Notes under the pieces: generated by a model
Seen by the model: the letters and a program-made list of their open reading frames with translations, nothing else
Databases searched by the model: none
What the model was told of the DNA's origin: nothing
Translations under genes and position numbers: made by a program
Virus record (IMG/VR): IMGVR_UViG_3300042556_002861
Coordinates: 1 to 36,844 of that record
Source of the DNA: a virus
Reading direction: 5' to 3' (one strand)
DNA length: 36,844 bases
Shown: positions 14,146 to 23,039 of the stretch, in pieces
Numbering within the stretch: position 1 is the first letter of the stretch
Layout of the letters: every line of letters starts with the position of its first letter

Positions 14146-15818
14146 TAGAGGTCTTTTGTCACGGTGATGTCGGTTTTGCCGCCGATGGTCTGCCCTGCAC
14201 CCGCAGTCCAAGTGCCATCCGAGGACCGGGCGTGTATGTCGGTCACGCCTGACGAGAGAAACACGTCGGCCACGTCAATCACCGAGAGTTCGACGTAGGC
14301 ATTGACCGTGGTGAGGCCAGAACAACCAAAGAATACGTAGCTGCCGATGGAGGTAACACTGCTTGGAATGGTCAGAGTGCCGGTGAAGCCGTAGCAGCCG
14401 TAGAATGCGGAGTTTTCGATGGTGGTGACACTGCTTGGAATGGTCAGGTCGCCAGTGAAGCCGGAGCAGCCAGAGAATACGCCATTGCCGATGGAGGTAA
14501 CACTGCTTGGGATGGTCAGAGTGCCGGTGAAGCCGTAGCAGTTTAGGAATGCGGCGGTGTCGATGGTGGTGACACTGCTTGGAATGGTCAGGTCGCCAGT
14601 GAAGCCGGAGCAGCCAGCGAATACCCAACTACCGATGGTGGGGAGCGAATCAGGCAACACTAGCGCACCTGTCAGGTTGCTCTGTCCGTAGAACGCATAG
14701 CTCCCAATGCTTGTCAGACCCGTGAGCAGCGAGAAGTCCAGCGTTGCGCCTGTGTCGAAATCGTCGGTCGTGGTAATTGAAGTGATGCTGCCGGGATCGG
14801 CAAACTTCACATCCGTCCCAACCAGAACGGGCGTGTCGCCCGTCACCGACCATCCGGCGATAGAGGTAACATTCGTGGCAAACGTAGGTAGGTAAAGGAC
14901 GCTATCCTCAAGCCTCGCCCACGCGCCATCCTTCCGCGCATAAGGGTGCCCGTTCGATGGTGCATCGGAGAGGCCCGCTGCGACCGTCGTGAGGGTGCAG
15001 CGCCACTTGGACGTGACTGCATTCCAGACGAACAGCACGTCGAGCCGGTCGGTGGAGACGGTCGTATTCGGCAGGGTAGCCGCACCATTCTCGAAGGATG
15101 CACCCCACGTAATCGCCCGCGCCGCCGTGCCCGTGACGGAAATCCAGAGAGCCTGCCCATTCGTCGGCGTGCCACTGAGATTGCTGGTGAAGCTCGTGAT
15201 GTCCGCCGCCTGCGCGGTGAGATCGTAGCGATCCACGTTGTCGGTGTTGATCGTCGGAGTGGCCGAGGAAGTCGCGGAGCCGATGCGCGGGGTGATGCGC
15301 TTGTTCGTGAGTGTCTCCGTGACAGCGGCCAGCAACGCTGCCTGCGCCGTCGCATCCGCCGCCTGCAGCATCGCAAGCCCGGCGGCGGTGATGCCTGCGA
15401 TGTTCGCCTGCCCGACGATCCAGCTCGTGCCGACGCCAGCCTGTGTGCCGCCCGCATTGTCTGCGACGCACATGATGAGATCCGCGACCTCCACGACGAT
15501 GCCCGATGCACCGCCGACCTTGCCCGCCACAGAGCAGCGGTAGAAATCCCCATTCAGCGCCACCGGGTAATTCGGGTTGGCGCTGCAATCCAGCGGCCCT
15601 TTGTTTTTCGAGACGCCCGCCAGCACCGATGCGACGTAGGCACGCGTCGCCTTCTGGCTCGGTACTTTGGCATCGCTGTCTGCCGCCATTGTGGCGTCGG
15701 TGTCGAGGTCGGAGGCAGGCAGGAGCCCGGCGGCGCTGAGGGCGGCGAGCACGGCGGCGCTGTTGCCGGCGAGCGTGTTGTTCGCGAGGTTGACTTTGAT
15801 GGAAGCGGTCTTCGGCAT
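14145..15818 (-). CDS. Tail protein with C-terminal BspA-type leucine-rich repeats
   Basis: 557 aa. Residues 1-300 look like a phage tail/fibre module, with KVPSQKATRAYVASVL near 50 and an ADSDA repeat-rich stretch. Residues about 395-515 are tandem 24-residue BspA-like leucine-rich repeats of the form LTIPSSVTxIxxxAFxxCxGFTG, the TpLRR subclass. At DNA level the units have a strict 72-bp period (about 14355, 14427, 14499, 14571) and alternate between two versions, giving a 144-bp higher-order repeat. BspA repeats usually bind proteins or surfaces, so this is a likely receptor-contact domain. It follows the 15831-16982 tail protein by 12 bases and precedes the sulfotransferase. Confidence 0.75.
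   Translation of the reverse strand: MPKTASIKVNLANNTLAGNSAAVLAALSAAGLLPASDLDTDATMAADSDAKVPSQKATRAYVASVLAGVSKNKGPLDCSANPNYPVALNGDFYRCSVAGKVGGASGIVVEVADLIMCVADNAGGTQAGVGTSWIVGQANIAGITAAGLAMLQAADATAQAALLAAVTETLTNKRITPRIGSATSSATPTINTDNVDRYDLTAQAADITSFTSNLSGTPTNGQALWISVTGTAARAITWGASFENGAATLPNTTVSTDRLDVLFVWNAVTSKWRCTLTTVAAGLSDAPSNGHPYARKDGAWARLEDSVLYLPTFATNVTSIAGWSVTGDTPVLVGTDVKFADPGSITSITTTDDFDTGATLDFSLLTGLTSIGSYAFYGQSNLTGALVLPDSLPTIGSWVFAGCSGFTGDLTIPSSVTTIDTAAFLNCYGFTGTLTIPSSVTSIGNGVFSGCSGFTGDLTIPSSVTTIENSAFYGCYGFTGTLTIPSSVTSIGSYVFFGCSGLTTVNAYVELSVIDVADVFLSSGVTDIHARSSDGTWTAGAGQTIGGKTDITVTKDL
14355..14591 (-). repeat. 72-bp tandem repeats coding BspA-type LRRs
   Basis: Four near-identical 72-bp units mark the core (ACTGCTTGGAATGGTCAG returns every 72 bp). 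Alternate units share their spacer region (NCYGFTG versus GCSGFTG), implying duplication of a 144-bp pair. Such repeats can change copy number by slippage or recombination. Confidence 0.8.
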
Positions 15819-15830
15819 GGGTGAGATGGG

Positions 15831-16982
15831 TTAGCTGGCTTGCTTCCAGACGCGGGCGTTTGTGCCGGCGTTGTAGTCGTCCGGGCGAATGACGGCGGGG
15901 CTGGCTTCGGCGTCGGTGCCGGCGACGAGCTCGAAGACGACGAAGCCCTCGGTCGCGTGGATGAACCAGACGACTTGGCCGGTGGCGATGGCTCCGCTGG
16001 CGGTGGCGATGCCGTCGAGGTTGCCGCTGCCGCCGATGTAGCCGGTGACGCCCGTTGCGCGGATCGGCACTTCGAGCGAGCTGATGACTGTGAGGCCGCT
16101 CGGCGTGGTGGTCTGGCCGCTGCGATAGAGTGAGTTGTCGAGGCCGAGCTGGAACTTCTTGCAGATCTGGCGCTGGCTGCTGACGACGTAGGAGAACTCG
16201 GCGTTCAGCGTGACGCTGGCGATGTCGGCGAGCGCGCCCGCATTTCCGCCGATGGCGAGGAGCTGCAGCGCGAAGCCGGTGCCGAGCGGGTCGTGCTGTC
16301 CGCACGCGACGACGGTGCTCTTGGTAAGGGTGACGTTTGCGCCGCTGGCCGTGGCGGTGAAGCCGCTGTTCGCGGTCGTGGCATTGATGCGCGCGGTGAG
16401 TGCGGTGGCGACGGCCGTGTCGGCGTCGTTCGCGGCGATGGTCACGGTGTCCTGGAAGTTGCCGGTGCCGGGGACCGTGGCCACGCCGGTCGCGGTGTAG
16501 AAGTCGAAGTAGATGAAGTGCGTGGCGTCTATCGCGATCTTGAGCGTGCTGCCGTCGAGCGAGCCGTCCACGTCGGCGACGCATTGCACGAGGAGCTTCT
16601 CCTTGGCGGTGCGGACTGAGACGCCGAGGAGCTTCGCGAGTTCGAGACGGGCGAGGTCGAGCGTGCCGGTGTACCACACGAGGGAATCGCCGAGGTCGGT
16701 GCGCTTCGTCCACGTCACGCAGCTCGTGAGGGCGGGGCCGTCGTAGTCGCGTGCGCCGTCGGTGGTGATCTCTTTGAGGATGAGTGCGCCGTCGATCGTG
16801 GTGCCGAGGTCGGCGTTCGTCTGGTCGCCGATGGCTGCGAGGAAGCCGAGCTTCCATGCGTCGCCAGCGCCCCACGGGGCGTTCACGGCGGAGGCTCCGC
16901 CGCGGGCGGGGTTGCCGATGTCGCCCTGGGACCGGCCCGAGGTGAGGGTGCCGGTTTGCTGTTGAACGAAGAAGGTCCGCAT
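15831..16982 (-). CDS. Tail protein, probable distal-tail or fibre component
   Basis: 383 aa, Ala/Thr/Gly-rich and beta-dominated throughout, as in phage tail-tip and fibre proteins; the central part (DTVTIAANDADTAVATALTA) reads like a repetitive beta region. No enzymatic motif. ATG at 16982 is preceded by TTGACA at a spacing of 14 bases. It sits between the modular protein 17159-18592 and the LRR tail protein, and probably belongs to the same distal structure. Exact role unknown. Confidence 0.7.
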   Translation of the reverse strand: MRTFFVQQQTGTLTSGRSQGDIGNPARGGASAVNAPWGAGDAWKLGFLAAIGDQTNADLGTTIDGALILKEITTDGARDYDGPALTSCVTWTKRTDLGDSLVWYTGTLDLARLELAKLLGVSVRTAKEKLLVQCVADVDGSLDGSTLKIAIDATHFIYFDFYTATGVATVPGTGNFQDTVTIAANDADTAVATALTARINATTANSGFTATASGANVTLTKSTVVACGQHDPLGTGFALQLLAIGGNAGALADIASVTLNAEFSYVVSSQRQICKKFQLGLDNSLYRSGQTTTPSGLTVISSLEVPIRATGVTGYIGGSGNLDGIATASGAIATGQVVWFIHATEGFVVFELVAGTDAEASPAVIRPDDYNAGTNARVWKQAS

Positions 16983-17026
16983 CGTGGGCGTGGGGGTGTC
17001 AACTGTTCGCGGGCGGGGGAGGGGTT

Positions 17027-17093
17027 AACCGCGGCGGTCGCGGCGGTCGCGGCGGAATTCGGGAGCGCCGCGCTCGCCGCGTTCGCCGCGGTA
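17027..17093. repeat. GC-rich hairpin element (family A)
   Basis: AACCGCGGCGG arm, spacer, then complementary CCGCCGCGGT arm with CGCGGCG units. In the 160-base gap 17002-17158, just before the start of the 15831-16982 gene, together with a family D repeat. No gene in the gap. Confidence 0.7.
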
Positions 17094-17109
17094 ATCTTCC
17101 AAGTGAAGA

Positions 17110-17142
17110 GCGAACGCCCAACGTCCAACGCCCAACGTTCAA
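17110..17142. repeat. Family D repeat (7-base units AACGCCC/AACGTCC)
   Basis: Four tandem 7-base units, alternating AACGCCC and AACGTCC with the last unit degraded (AACGTTC). A second copy lies at 32121-32160. No other feature in this stretch. Confidence 0.6.
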
Positions 17143-17158
17143 TGCAGGAGCAGAGTCG

Positions 17159-18592
17159 CTAGTTCACCACGGCTTCGTCGAAGACTTTTGTTTCCGCGGA
17201 GACGTACGTGATCTGACCTTGAGAATTCAGAGTGGCGTTCCGCACGAATATCAGCAAGCGGTTCCCGCTTTTCACGAATCGCGCGAAGCCTTGAGCGACC
17301 AACTGAATGGAGTCGTAGGTCGGCGCGAGATCCACGGCAGCCGTGTCCTTGCCTTTGCTGGTCAAGGTCAAATCCCAAAAGTCCGTCTGAGCGGTGGTTC
17401 CGCCGCTCGTGTAGTAGTTGCTGCACGCCGTGCCCGGCAGATCGTCAATCGGCCCCCATCGGCTCTGACTGACGACCGGGATGTTTCCGGCCCCCAGTGT
17501 GACAGTGGCGAGCAGGTAGTGGCGCGTCGCCGTGAGGTTGTCGTCTGCCGGCACCGCCGCCGCCGCTTCGATTGTGCGGGTGGAGATCGTGCTGACAATA
17601 TCACCGTTCGCCTTCACGCGCCTGTCCCACGTCACCTTGGCGTAGATTTTGTCGTTGTTCGCGACGGGCAGCGTGACAATCGGGCTGTCATTCACCGAGA
17701 ATCCAGCGGGCAGGCTTCCGAACAGCGTGCCGTTGTAAATCGCGACGTAGTAAGCACTCGATGGCTCGATGTGAAACTCGCGATGTGCGCCGGGCAGATA
17801 TTCCAGCGGCCCCCATCGTGTCTGCTCAACGGTAATGCGCCCACCAGCAATGCTGATGGTCGCAATCGCCGTGTAAAACAAGCCCTGTTCAGGGGCGTCC
17901 GCTGGCATCGTGCCTGCGTGATATGTCAGAGCTGGAGTCGCTGCGTATTTGTCGAGCTTCACGTACACGGTGTCGCCGTCTGCGACGTAGAGCGTGAAGT
18001 ACTCGCCGCGCCCCGGCGAAAAGAATCCGCCAGTGCCTTTGATGCCCATCCATGTGCCAGCCATGATTCGCACGGACGGATCGGAATCGCGAAGCGGGGA
18101 CACGTCGAACTCTCGCAAGTGCTGGTATCGGCCAGAGTATTGCAGCGGCCCCCATAGAGTTTGCTCAGTGGAAACGAGACTGTCGGCAACGCTGACGGTC
18201 GCAAGTTGGCGGTAAAACAAGCCATCCGAAGGAACGTCGGCGGGCACTGTTGCTCCGGCGAGGATGTCCAAGGTTCCGGCTGAGGTGAGTTCGTGGTAGT
18301 CGAGCTTGAGGTAGATCTTGTCGCCGTTCGCGACGGTGAGCGTGTGATACGCGCCGCGCGTGCCCGCCTCGGTAGCTCCGGCCTTGCGGATTCCCATCCA
18401 TGTGCCGTCCATCACCTTCACGGTGAGGTCGGAATGACTGAGCACGGAGATGTCGAACTCGCGCAGCGGGGAAACGGGGTTCGCCTGGGGCGCGGGCGGG
18501 ACGAGGAGCATCGTGTGGCCGGGGCGGTGCAGTGCTTGGAGCTGGCCGCCGACGGGCGGGAAGTTGGCGGCGCTGTGCTTGAAGCGGTTCAT
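17159..18592 (-). CDS. Modular tail/fibre protein with three about 115-residue repeats
   Basis: 477 aa. Three similar modules start near residues 43, 159 and 270, each beginning (L)REFDxSxL and closing with a phrase like EQTxWGPLxY. In between are GTWMGI, a (V)AxGDKIYxKL strand and a GLFYxxLATV strand. The third module is more diverged (HREFHIEPSS; SRWGPI). A unique region of about 90 residues ends the protein. Modular beta-repeat proteins at this place usually form tail spikes or fibres that contact the host surface. ATG at 18592 follows a 28-base gap after the 18621-19385 gene. Confidence 0.75.
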   Translation of the reverse strand: MNRFKHSAANFPPVGGQLQALHRPGHTMLLVPPAPQANPVSPLREFDISVLSHSDLTVKVMDGTWMGIRKAGATEAGTRGAYHTLTVANGDKIYLKLDYHELTSAGTLDILAGATVPADVPSDGLFYRQLATVSVADSLVSTEQTLWGPLQYSGRYQHLREFDVSPLRDSDPSVRIMAGTWMGIKGTGGFFSPGRGEYFTLYVADGDTVYVKLDKYAATPALTYHAGTMPADAPEQGLFYTAIATISIAGGRITVEQTRWGPLEYLPGAHREFHIEPSSAYYVAIYNGTLFGSLPAGFSVNDSPIVTLPVANNDKIYAKVTWDRRVKANGDIVSTISTRTIEAAAAVPADDNLTATRHYLLATVTLGAGNIPVVSQSRWGPIDDLPGTACSNYYTSGGTTAQTDFWDLTLTSKGKDTAAVDLAPTYDSIQLVAQGFARFVKSGNRLLIFVRNATLNSQGQITYVSAETKVFDEAVVN

Positions 18593-18620
18593 GGTTGCTC
18601 GAATCCCTCGCGGTTCATGG

Positions 18621-19385
18621 CTATTCCGTCACGATGTCGTACGCGACTTCGTTCCAGCCGGTCTCGCTGCCGACGTATTCCTGAGTCATCTTCCAGACGG
18701 TGAGCGAGTTCACGCCGCCGACTCGCGCTGCGCTTGGGGCGCTGCGCAGCCAGTTCTTCACGCCGCTATTGTTGACCGCTCCGGAGGGCTTTTCGACGAT
18801 GACGGACTTGAATGGGAAGCTCGGGTCTTTCCACGAATACCATGTCGCGCGGAGCACGGGCGTGTTGCGCTCGTAGAAGCGCATCGGGCGCAGGCTTGCC
18901 GGTGCGTCTGGACCGAGGAAGCCGAGGAAGCCGGTGATCTTGTTGCCGGACTGAGTGACGCTGAAGCGGGCTCCGTTTGCGCCTTCCGCGAAGCCGCTGC
19001 CTGCGCCGCCGAGCGCGGTGATGCTGCCTTCGGTGCCGGCCATTTCCGACGTGAAGAACTTGGGATGCGCCTCGATCGGGATCATCTCCTTGCTCGGCAT
19101 GGGGATGACGATGCGTTGCGTGTCCACGCGTCCTTCGGTGCCGATGCAGTCGAATGTCGCGAGGACTTTCTCCAGACGGCCGTAGCGGAGGCGCATGCCG
19201 TAGAGCATCACGTCGTCCGTCTGCGGATGCGGACCGCCCATGAGGTATCTGAGATTGGCCTCGTTCTGCAGATCGGTCTCGACGACGAGCGTGCCTTCGA
19301 TGAGGCCGTCGTCGTGAAAGATGAGTTCACTGTCTGGCTGGACAGAGTAGCCGCCTGGGAGTTCGCCGAATGTGCGGATGGCCAT
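18621..19385 (-). CDS. Tail protein (254 aa), probable tail-tip component
   Basis: Beta-rich protein with conserved-looking glycine turns (GGYSVQPDSELIFHDDGLIEG) and a Phe/Trp-rich C-terminus. No catalytic motif. It lies directly after the tape-measure-like gene in transcription order (two-base gap), the usual place of distal-tail or tail-tip baseplate proteins. Family not recognised. Confidence 0.65.
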   Translation of the reverse strand: MAIRTFGELPGGYSVQPDSELIFHDDGLIEGTLVVETDLQNEANLRYLMGGPHPQTDDVMLYGMRLRYGRLEKVLATFDCIGTEGRVDTQRIVIPMPSKEMIPIEAHPKFFTSEMAGTEGSITALGGAGSGFAEGANGARFSVTQSGNKITGFLGFLGPDAPASLRPMRFYERNTPVLRATWYSWKDPSFPFKSVIVEKPSGAVNNSGVKNWLRSAPSAARVGGVNSLTVWKMTQEYVGSETGWNEVAYDIVTE

Positions 19386-19387
19386 GG

Positions 19388-20902
19388 TCAGCGCTCCTTG
19401 TCGAAGTTGTCCACGCTCACGGGTCGCGCGGTAGGATAGACGCCGGCGGGCATGTTTGGCCCTTCGCCCTGGGCGATGTGTCCGGGGGTGAAGAAGAAGT
19501 CGCCGCCGGGCCCGAGGATGCGGTCGCGGATCTCCTTCAGGTAGTTCGTGCTCTCCGTGATCTTCACTTCCATGCCGCCGAAGGTCGCCATCGGACCGCC
19601 GCCGCCCATCTCGGCGATGTGACCGGCCTTCACGGTGAGGTTGGACGGCGCGTTCAGCTCCTTGCCGATGGACATGATCTCGGACTCCATGCCTTTGCCC
19701 TTCATGAGCAGATCGAATGCTTTCTTCGGATCCTTCTCGGCGGTCGCGGCAGTGAGGATGCGCAGTCGCTCGCCGGTGAGCGCCTTCAGCTTCTCATCGA
19801 GGTTCACCTGCAAGAGCTGAGAGTTGCGGAAGTCCATCTCGTGCTGGCGCTCCGCCATCGCGGCGCGTTCGCTTGCGTTGCCGAACATTTTCTCCGTCGT
19901 GCCGGTGCCGGTGAGCGCCTTGTTTCCGCCCCCCATCGCGGTCACGGCGCTCTTGACGGTCGTCAGGGGATTGGTGAATGCGGCGCGCTCCGGGTGTGCG
20001 GCGAGTTCCTTCTCGGCCTCTTCTTTCGCGATGCGCTTGCCGCGTGCGCTCATCGGATCGTAGCCGGTGAGGCCAAAGCTGAGCTTGTTGGCGAGCCAGT
20101 TCGCGGTGTCCACGAGCTGCACCACGCCTTCGATGGAGTTCGCGAGGACGGACGTGGCGCCTTGCTTGGCGGTTCGTCCCACGCTCTCCGCATTGAGGAT
20201 CTGCTCCGCCGCGCCGGAGTTTGCCATCGCAGCGCGGGCGGCGGTTTCATCGGCCACCTTGGCTTCCTTGGCCTCGTCGATCTTGGCGAGCGTGTCGTCG
20301 CCGATGACCTTGGTGTCGCTCATGTCCCGCGCGAGTGTGTCGCGGTCGCGTCCGAGGAGCTTCAGCACGCTGCGATTCTTCGTGCCCATCACTTCGAGGA
20401 ATTGCAGCGCGACGTCGCTGGCGGCTCCATTCTTCGAGAGTTCCTTGAACGCGTCCGAGAGCGTGAGCACCTGTTCGGTGAGCGACTGCGCGGCAAATGC
20501 CTTCTCATCAATGCCGAGGTTCGCGAATGCTTCCTTCGCGTTCGGATCGCCGGCGATAGCCGAGCCTGCGAGGGTGCGCAGCTTCAGCATTCCCCTGAGC
20601 GTCTCGCCGCTGTCGGCGTCGGCTCGCTTCATCGCGTAGGAGAAGCGCTGTGCCTCGTCGGCGCTCACGCCGAGGGATGCCTGCACGTCTTCGAGTTCGT
20701 CCTTGAACTGCTTGATGTCCTCGATGCCGTCGCGCAGCGCGTCGAATGCTTTCTCGAACAGACGCTCCGCGCCAATGCCTGCGGCGATCTTCGTGCCGAG
20801 GCCGCCCAGGTGCGTGGCGAATCCGTTCACCTTCGCGCGCATGGAGTCGAGGCCGGACTCGAAGCCCTTCGGGTTCGCGTTGATGTCGATCGTTACGGCC
20901 AT
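19388..20902 (-). CDS. Short tape-measure-like protein
   Basis: 504 aa from ATG 20902, which overlaps the upstream stop by one base (TGATG). Mostly helical, with alanine and charge-rich heptads, opening with the phage tail TMP-style segment (ANPKGFESGLDSMRAKVNGF) and then GVSADEAQRFSYAMKRADAD. A hydrophobic patch lies near 210-240. In siphophages tape-measure length scales with tail length at about 0.15 nm per residue, so about 75 nm is expected if this is the whole determinant. It lies after the 20902-21825 gene, as in standard tail clusters. Confidence 0.7.
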   Translation of the reverse strand: MAVTIDINANPKGFESGLDSMRAKVNGFATHLGGLGTKIAAGIGAERLFEKAFDALRDGIEDIKQFKDELEDVQASLGVSADEAQRFSYAMKRADADSGETLRGMLKLRTLAGSAIAGDPNAKEAFANLGIDEKAFAAQSLTEQVLTLSDAFKELSKNGAASDVALQFLEVMGTKNRSVLKLLGRDRDTLARDMSDTKVIGDDTLAKIDEAKEAKVADETAARAAMANSGAAEQILNAESVGRTAKQGATSVLANSIEGVVQLVDTANWLANKLSFGLTGYDPMSARGKRIAKEEAEKELAAHPERAAFTNPLTTVKSAVTAMGGGNKALTGTGTTEKMFGNASERAAMAERQHEMDFRNSQLLQVNLDEKLKALTGERLRILTAATAEKDPKKAFDLLMKGKGMESEIMSIGKELNAPSNLTVKAGHIAEMGGGGPMATFGGMEVKITESTNYLKEIRDRILGPGGDFFFTPGHIAQGEGPNMPAGVYPTARPVSVDNFDKER

Positions 20903-21825
20903 CAGCGTTTCCTCCGTTTGTCGGGCTTGGGCTCGCGCGGCTTGGGCTGGCCCTGCCACATGCCTTTGCTGCGCACCCATGCGTCGGCGAATGCCTTGCC
21001 GCGCTCGGCGAGGACGCGCTGGTAGTCGCGCCGGCGTGCGAGCCAGCGGTCGGCGAAGGCGGTGCCGTGCAGCTTCACGACGAGGTCGTATTGTTCCTGC
21101 TCCGAGAACGTCGAGATGTCGGGACGCTCGGCTGCCTTCTTCATCGCGGCGGCGAGTTCGGGAGTCATGAAGGAAGTGCCGCATCCGTCTTGCTCGGCGA
21201 TTGCGGCTGCGTAGAAGCGCAGCAGGCAGAGGGGCATCGCGTAGATGCGCTCTTCCGTGAAGGAGCCGGTGCGCAGCAGTCGCACGGCCATAGTCAGGGC
21301 AAAGGGTGCGGTGAGGGAGCGACCGCCGCCGTCGGTATTGTTCAGCAGCTCGGGGCCGGACTGGCAGCGAATCCACCACGGGACGAACTGTTCATTGAGC
21401 GCCTGCTCGATCGGGCTTGGCTGGCCGGCGAACTTCGCGGCCGTGTGCGCGGTGAGCAGCAGCTCTTCCTCGGGAGTCGGCGAGAAATCAATCTCCGCGG
21501 TGAAGGGCCAGCGGGCATCGCGCAGGATGCGGATGGCGGCGAAGAAGTCCGGGATGCCAATCTCGAAGTCGGCGTTGCCGAGCTGGAGGAGCGGCGAGCC
21601 GAGTGCTTGGAGGTAGATGAGATGGCCGAGGCAGACGGGGCGGAGGAGAGAGTGCGCAGTGCTCAGTGCGCAGTGCTCAGTGGCCGGTGGTTCAGTCTGA
21701 GGACTGAGCACTGAGGACTGAGCACTTCCGCCAGCGGTGAGGCCGAAGTCTAGCGCGAGCGGAGCGGCGAACCATGCCTGGTTCCAGCGCTCAAATGGGT
21801 CCTGGAAGTCGGGTGCGTCAGACAC
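20902..21825 (-). CDS. Tail assembly protein (chaperone position) with embedded repeat
   Basis: 307 aa. Residues 60-300 are helical with charged and Trp positions, and the C-terminus is strongly basic (KPREPKPDKRRKR). It occupies the slot between tail-tube-region genes and the tape measure, where assembly chaperones normally lie, but no frameshift signal was recognised. Residues 34-59 are encoded by a dispersed CAGTGCTCAG-type repeat (family C): AQSSVLSPQ and ATEHCALSTAHS. The insertion keeps the frame, so the protein probably carries a disordered loop there. Confidence 0.6.
   Translation of the reverse strand: MSDAPDFQDPFERWNQAWFAAPLALDFGLTAGGSAQSSVLSPQTEPPATEHCALSTAHSLLRPVCLGHLIYLQALGSPLLQLGNADFEIGIPDFFAAIRILRDARWPFTAEIDFSPTPEEELLLTAHTAAKFAGQPSPIEQALNEQFVPWWIRCQSGPELLNNTDGGGRSLTAPFALTMAVRLLRTGSFTEERIYAMPLCLLRFYAAAIAEQDGCGTSFMTPELAAAMKKAAERPDISTFSEQEQYDLVVKLHGTAFADRWLARRRDYQRVLAERGKAFADAWVRSKGMWQGQPKPREPKPDKRRKR
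21651..21725. repeat. Family C repeat (GTGCTCAGT units) inserted in frame
   Basis: CAGTGCTCAGTGCGCAGTGC-type units with an inverted half (GGACTGAGCACTGAGGACTG). It lies inside the 20902-21825 coding sequence without breaking it. Other copies: 24605-24631, 30695-30727. Confidence 0.7.
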
Positions 21826-21829
21826 ATCA

Positions 21830-22021
21830 CTAGACGGGGCTGTGCGGCGCAGGCGCGGGTTCCTCGGCGGGAAGTGTGGCGGCGAGGCGATCGGCCTCGG
21901 CGGTCAGCGAGGCAGAGCGCGCCGGGTTGTCCGCGAGGCACATCTTTGCGCGATGACGCAGACTCTTGAGGGTCTCCTTGCGAGAGGCGAGCTGTTGCGG
22001 AGTGAGGGCGGGAGTGGGCAT
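21830..22021 (-). CDS. Small hypothetical protein between tail genes
   Basis: 63 aa; helical with a Pro/Ala-rich C-terminus (PAEEPAPAPHS). ATG at 22021 lies just three bases after the preceding gene, and the stop is four bases before the next. Not recognised. Confidence 0.5.
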   Translation of the reverse strand: MPTPALTPQQLASRKETLKSLRHRAKMCLADNPARSASLTAEADRLAATLPAEEPAPAPHSPV

Positions 22022-22024
22022 GGC

Positions 22025-22366
22025 TTAGGCGGTGTAGTCGATGTGTTCCGACTTCTCGATGGACAGCTCGACGATGTTGAAGCCGCGATTGTTGAACTTC
22101 CGGCCCACGCGGGTGATGAGATAGTACAGCTCGTCCCAATTCTGGAAGGTCGTGAACGGTTCCGGGAGCACGTAGCCCTCGCGGATGATGAGCGTGACAT
22201 TGCCCGTGGTGGTAATGTCGTCGCCGCGGTTCTGGATCTTGTTGCCCATCTCATCGAGGACGGAGGCCACATTGGCGCACACATCCTCAAAGCTGGCGTC
22301 GGTGATCGTGGCGTCGGCGATAGACCCGTCGATGCCGAAGAGGTGGATTGTGCCGTAGTCTTCCAT
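22025..22366 (-). CDS. Tail-associated protein (113 aa)
   Basis: Mixed alpha/beta protein (TLIIREGYVLPEPFT; VGRKFNNRGFNIVELSIE). Located downstream of the tail-terminator-like gene, where major tail or tube-accessory proteins lie. Start at 22366 is preceded by TTGACA 16 bases upstream. Family not recognised. Confidence 0.65.
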   Translation of the reverse strand: MEDYGTIHLFGIDGSIADATITDASFEDVCANVASVLDEMGNKIQNRGDDITTTGNVTLIIREGYVLPEPFTTFQNWDELYYLITRVGRKFNNRGFNIVELSIEKSEHIDYTA

Positions 22367-22404
22367 GATGAGCGGCGCGGGGTGTCAAAGGGCGGGCGGG
22401 ATTA

Positions 22405-22503
22405 AACCGCGGCGGGCGCGGCGGGCGCGGCGGAGACGGTGAAGAACGGTGGCAACCATCCCGCTTCGCCGCGTTCGCCGCGTTCGCCGCGTTCGCCGCG
22501 GTT
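22405..22503. repeat. GC-rich hairpin element (family A, 99 bp)
   Basis: AACCGCGGCGGGCGCGGCGG arm, spacer containing AGAACGGTGGCAACC, then the complementary GCCGCGTTCGCCGCG arm to GGTT. It fills most of the gap 22367-22502. The spacer is shared with the copy at 30785-30868, and the length (99 bp) equals the copy inside the large terminase gene. Confidence 0.8.
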
Positions 22504-23039
22504 CATTCGGATGCAGGGTCGCCGTTCTGGGCGACGAACTCCAGGGCGAACTGGGCGAGGCGGGCCTTGTCCTTCATGCCGACGGAATCCTCGACTTCGG
22601 AGACGGCGAAGATGGCGAGGCCGGACGTGGGGTGAAGTGTGCCGCCGGGGTTCAGATCGGTTCGCAGGCCACGGAAGCTCGCGCGCTCGGGCGTGCGGTC
22701 GGCGGGGAGGGCGGCTCCGGAGGCGAGCAAGTCCTGCAGTTGGCCGCACCACAGCGCGGCCGTGGTGTGGAAGTCGAGCGACTGATGCACGCGAAAGGTG
22801 AACTCGACTTGCGCGACTTTGGGCAGTCCCGAGCCGACGACTTCGGCGAATTGCGGATGCGTGTTCGCGGAACGGCAGAGGATGGAGAGCCAGGGCACCT
22901 CGGGCACGCCGGGCTCGTGTGCGCCGATGATGGTCAGCTCGGGCACGAAGAGCGCGCCGCGTTTGGCGCGCAGCCACTTGGCGAGCGCGGCCTCGAGCTT
23001 GATCGGGAGCGGGGCGGCGAGCGTGGTGTAGTCGGGCAT
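22503..23039 (-). CDS. Tail terminator-like protein
   Basis: 178 aa, beta-alpha-beta type with a central AEVVGSGLPKVAQVEFTFRV and a helical C-terminus. Size and order (neck gene, this gene, tail genes) fit a siphophage tail terminator that caps the tube and joins it to the head. ATG 23039 has TTGACG 13 bases upstream. Function is inferred from position. Confidence 0.6.
   Translation of the reverse strand: MPDYTTLAAPLPIKLEAALAKWLRAKRGALFVPELTIIGAHEPGVPEVPWLSILCRSANTHPQFAEVVGSGLPKVAQVEFTFRVHQSLDFHTTAALWCGQLQDLLASGAALPADRTPERASFRGLRTDLNPGGTLHPTSGLAIFAVSEVEDSVGMKDKARLAQFALEFVAQNGDPASE

Noticed and set aside
14908-16875. Minus-strand 655-codon ORF
   Set aside because: Arg/His-rich shadow in another frame of two tail genes.
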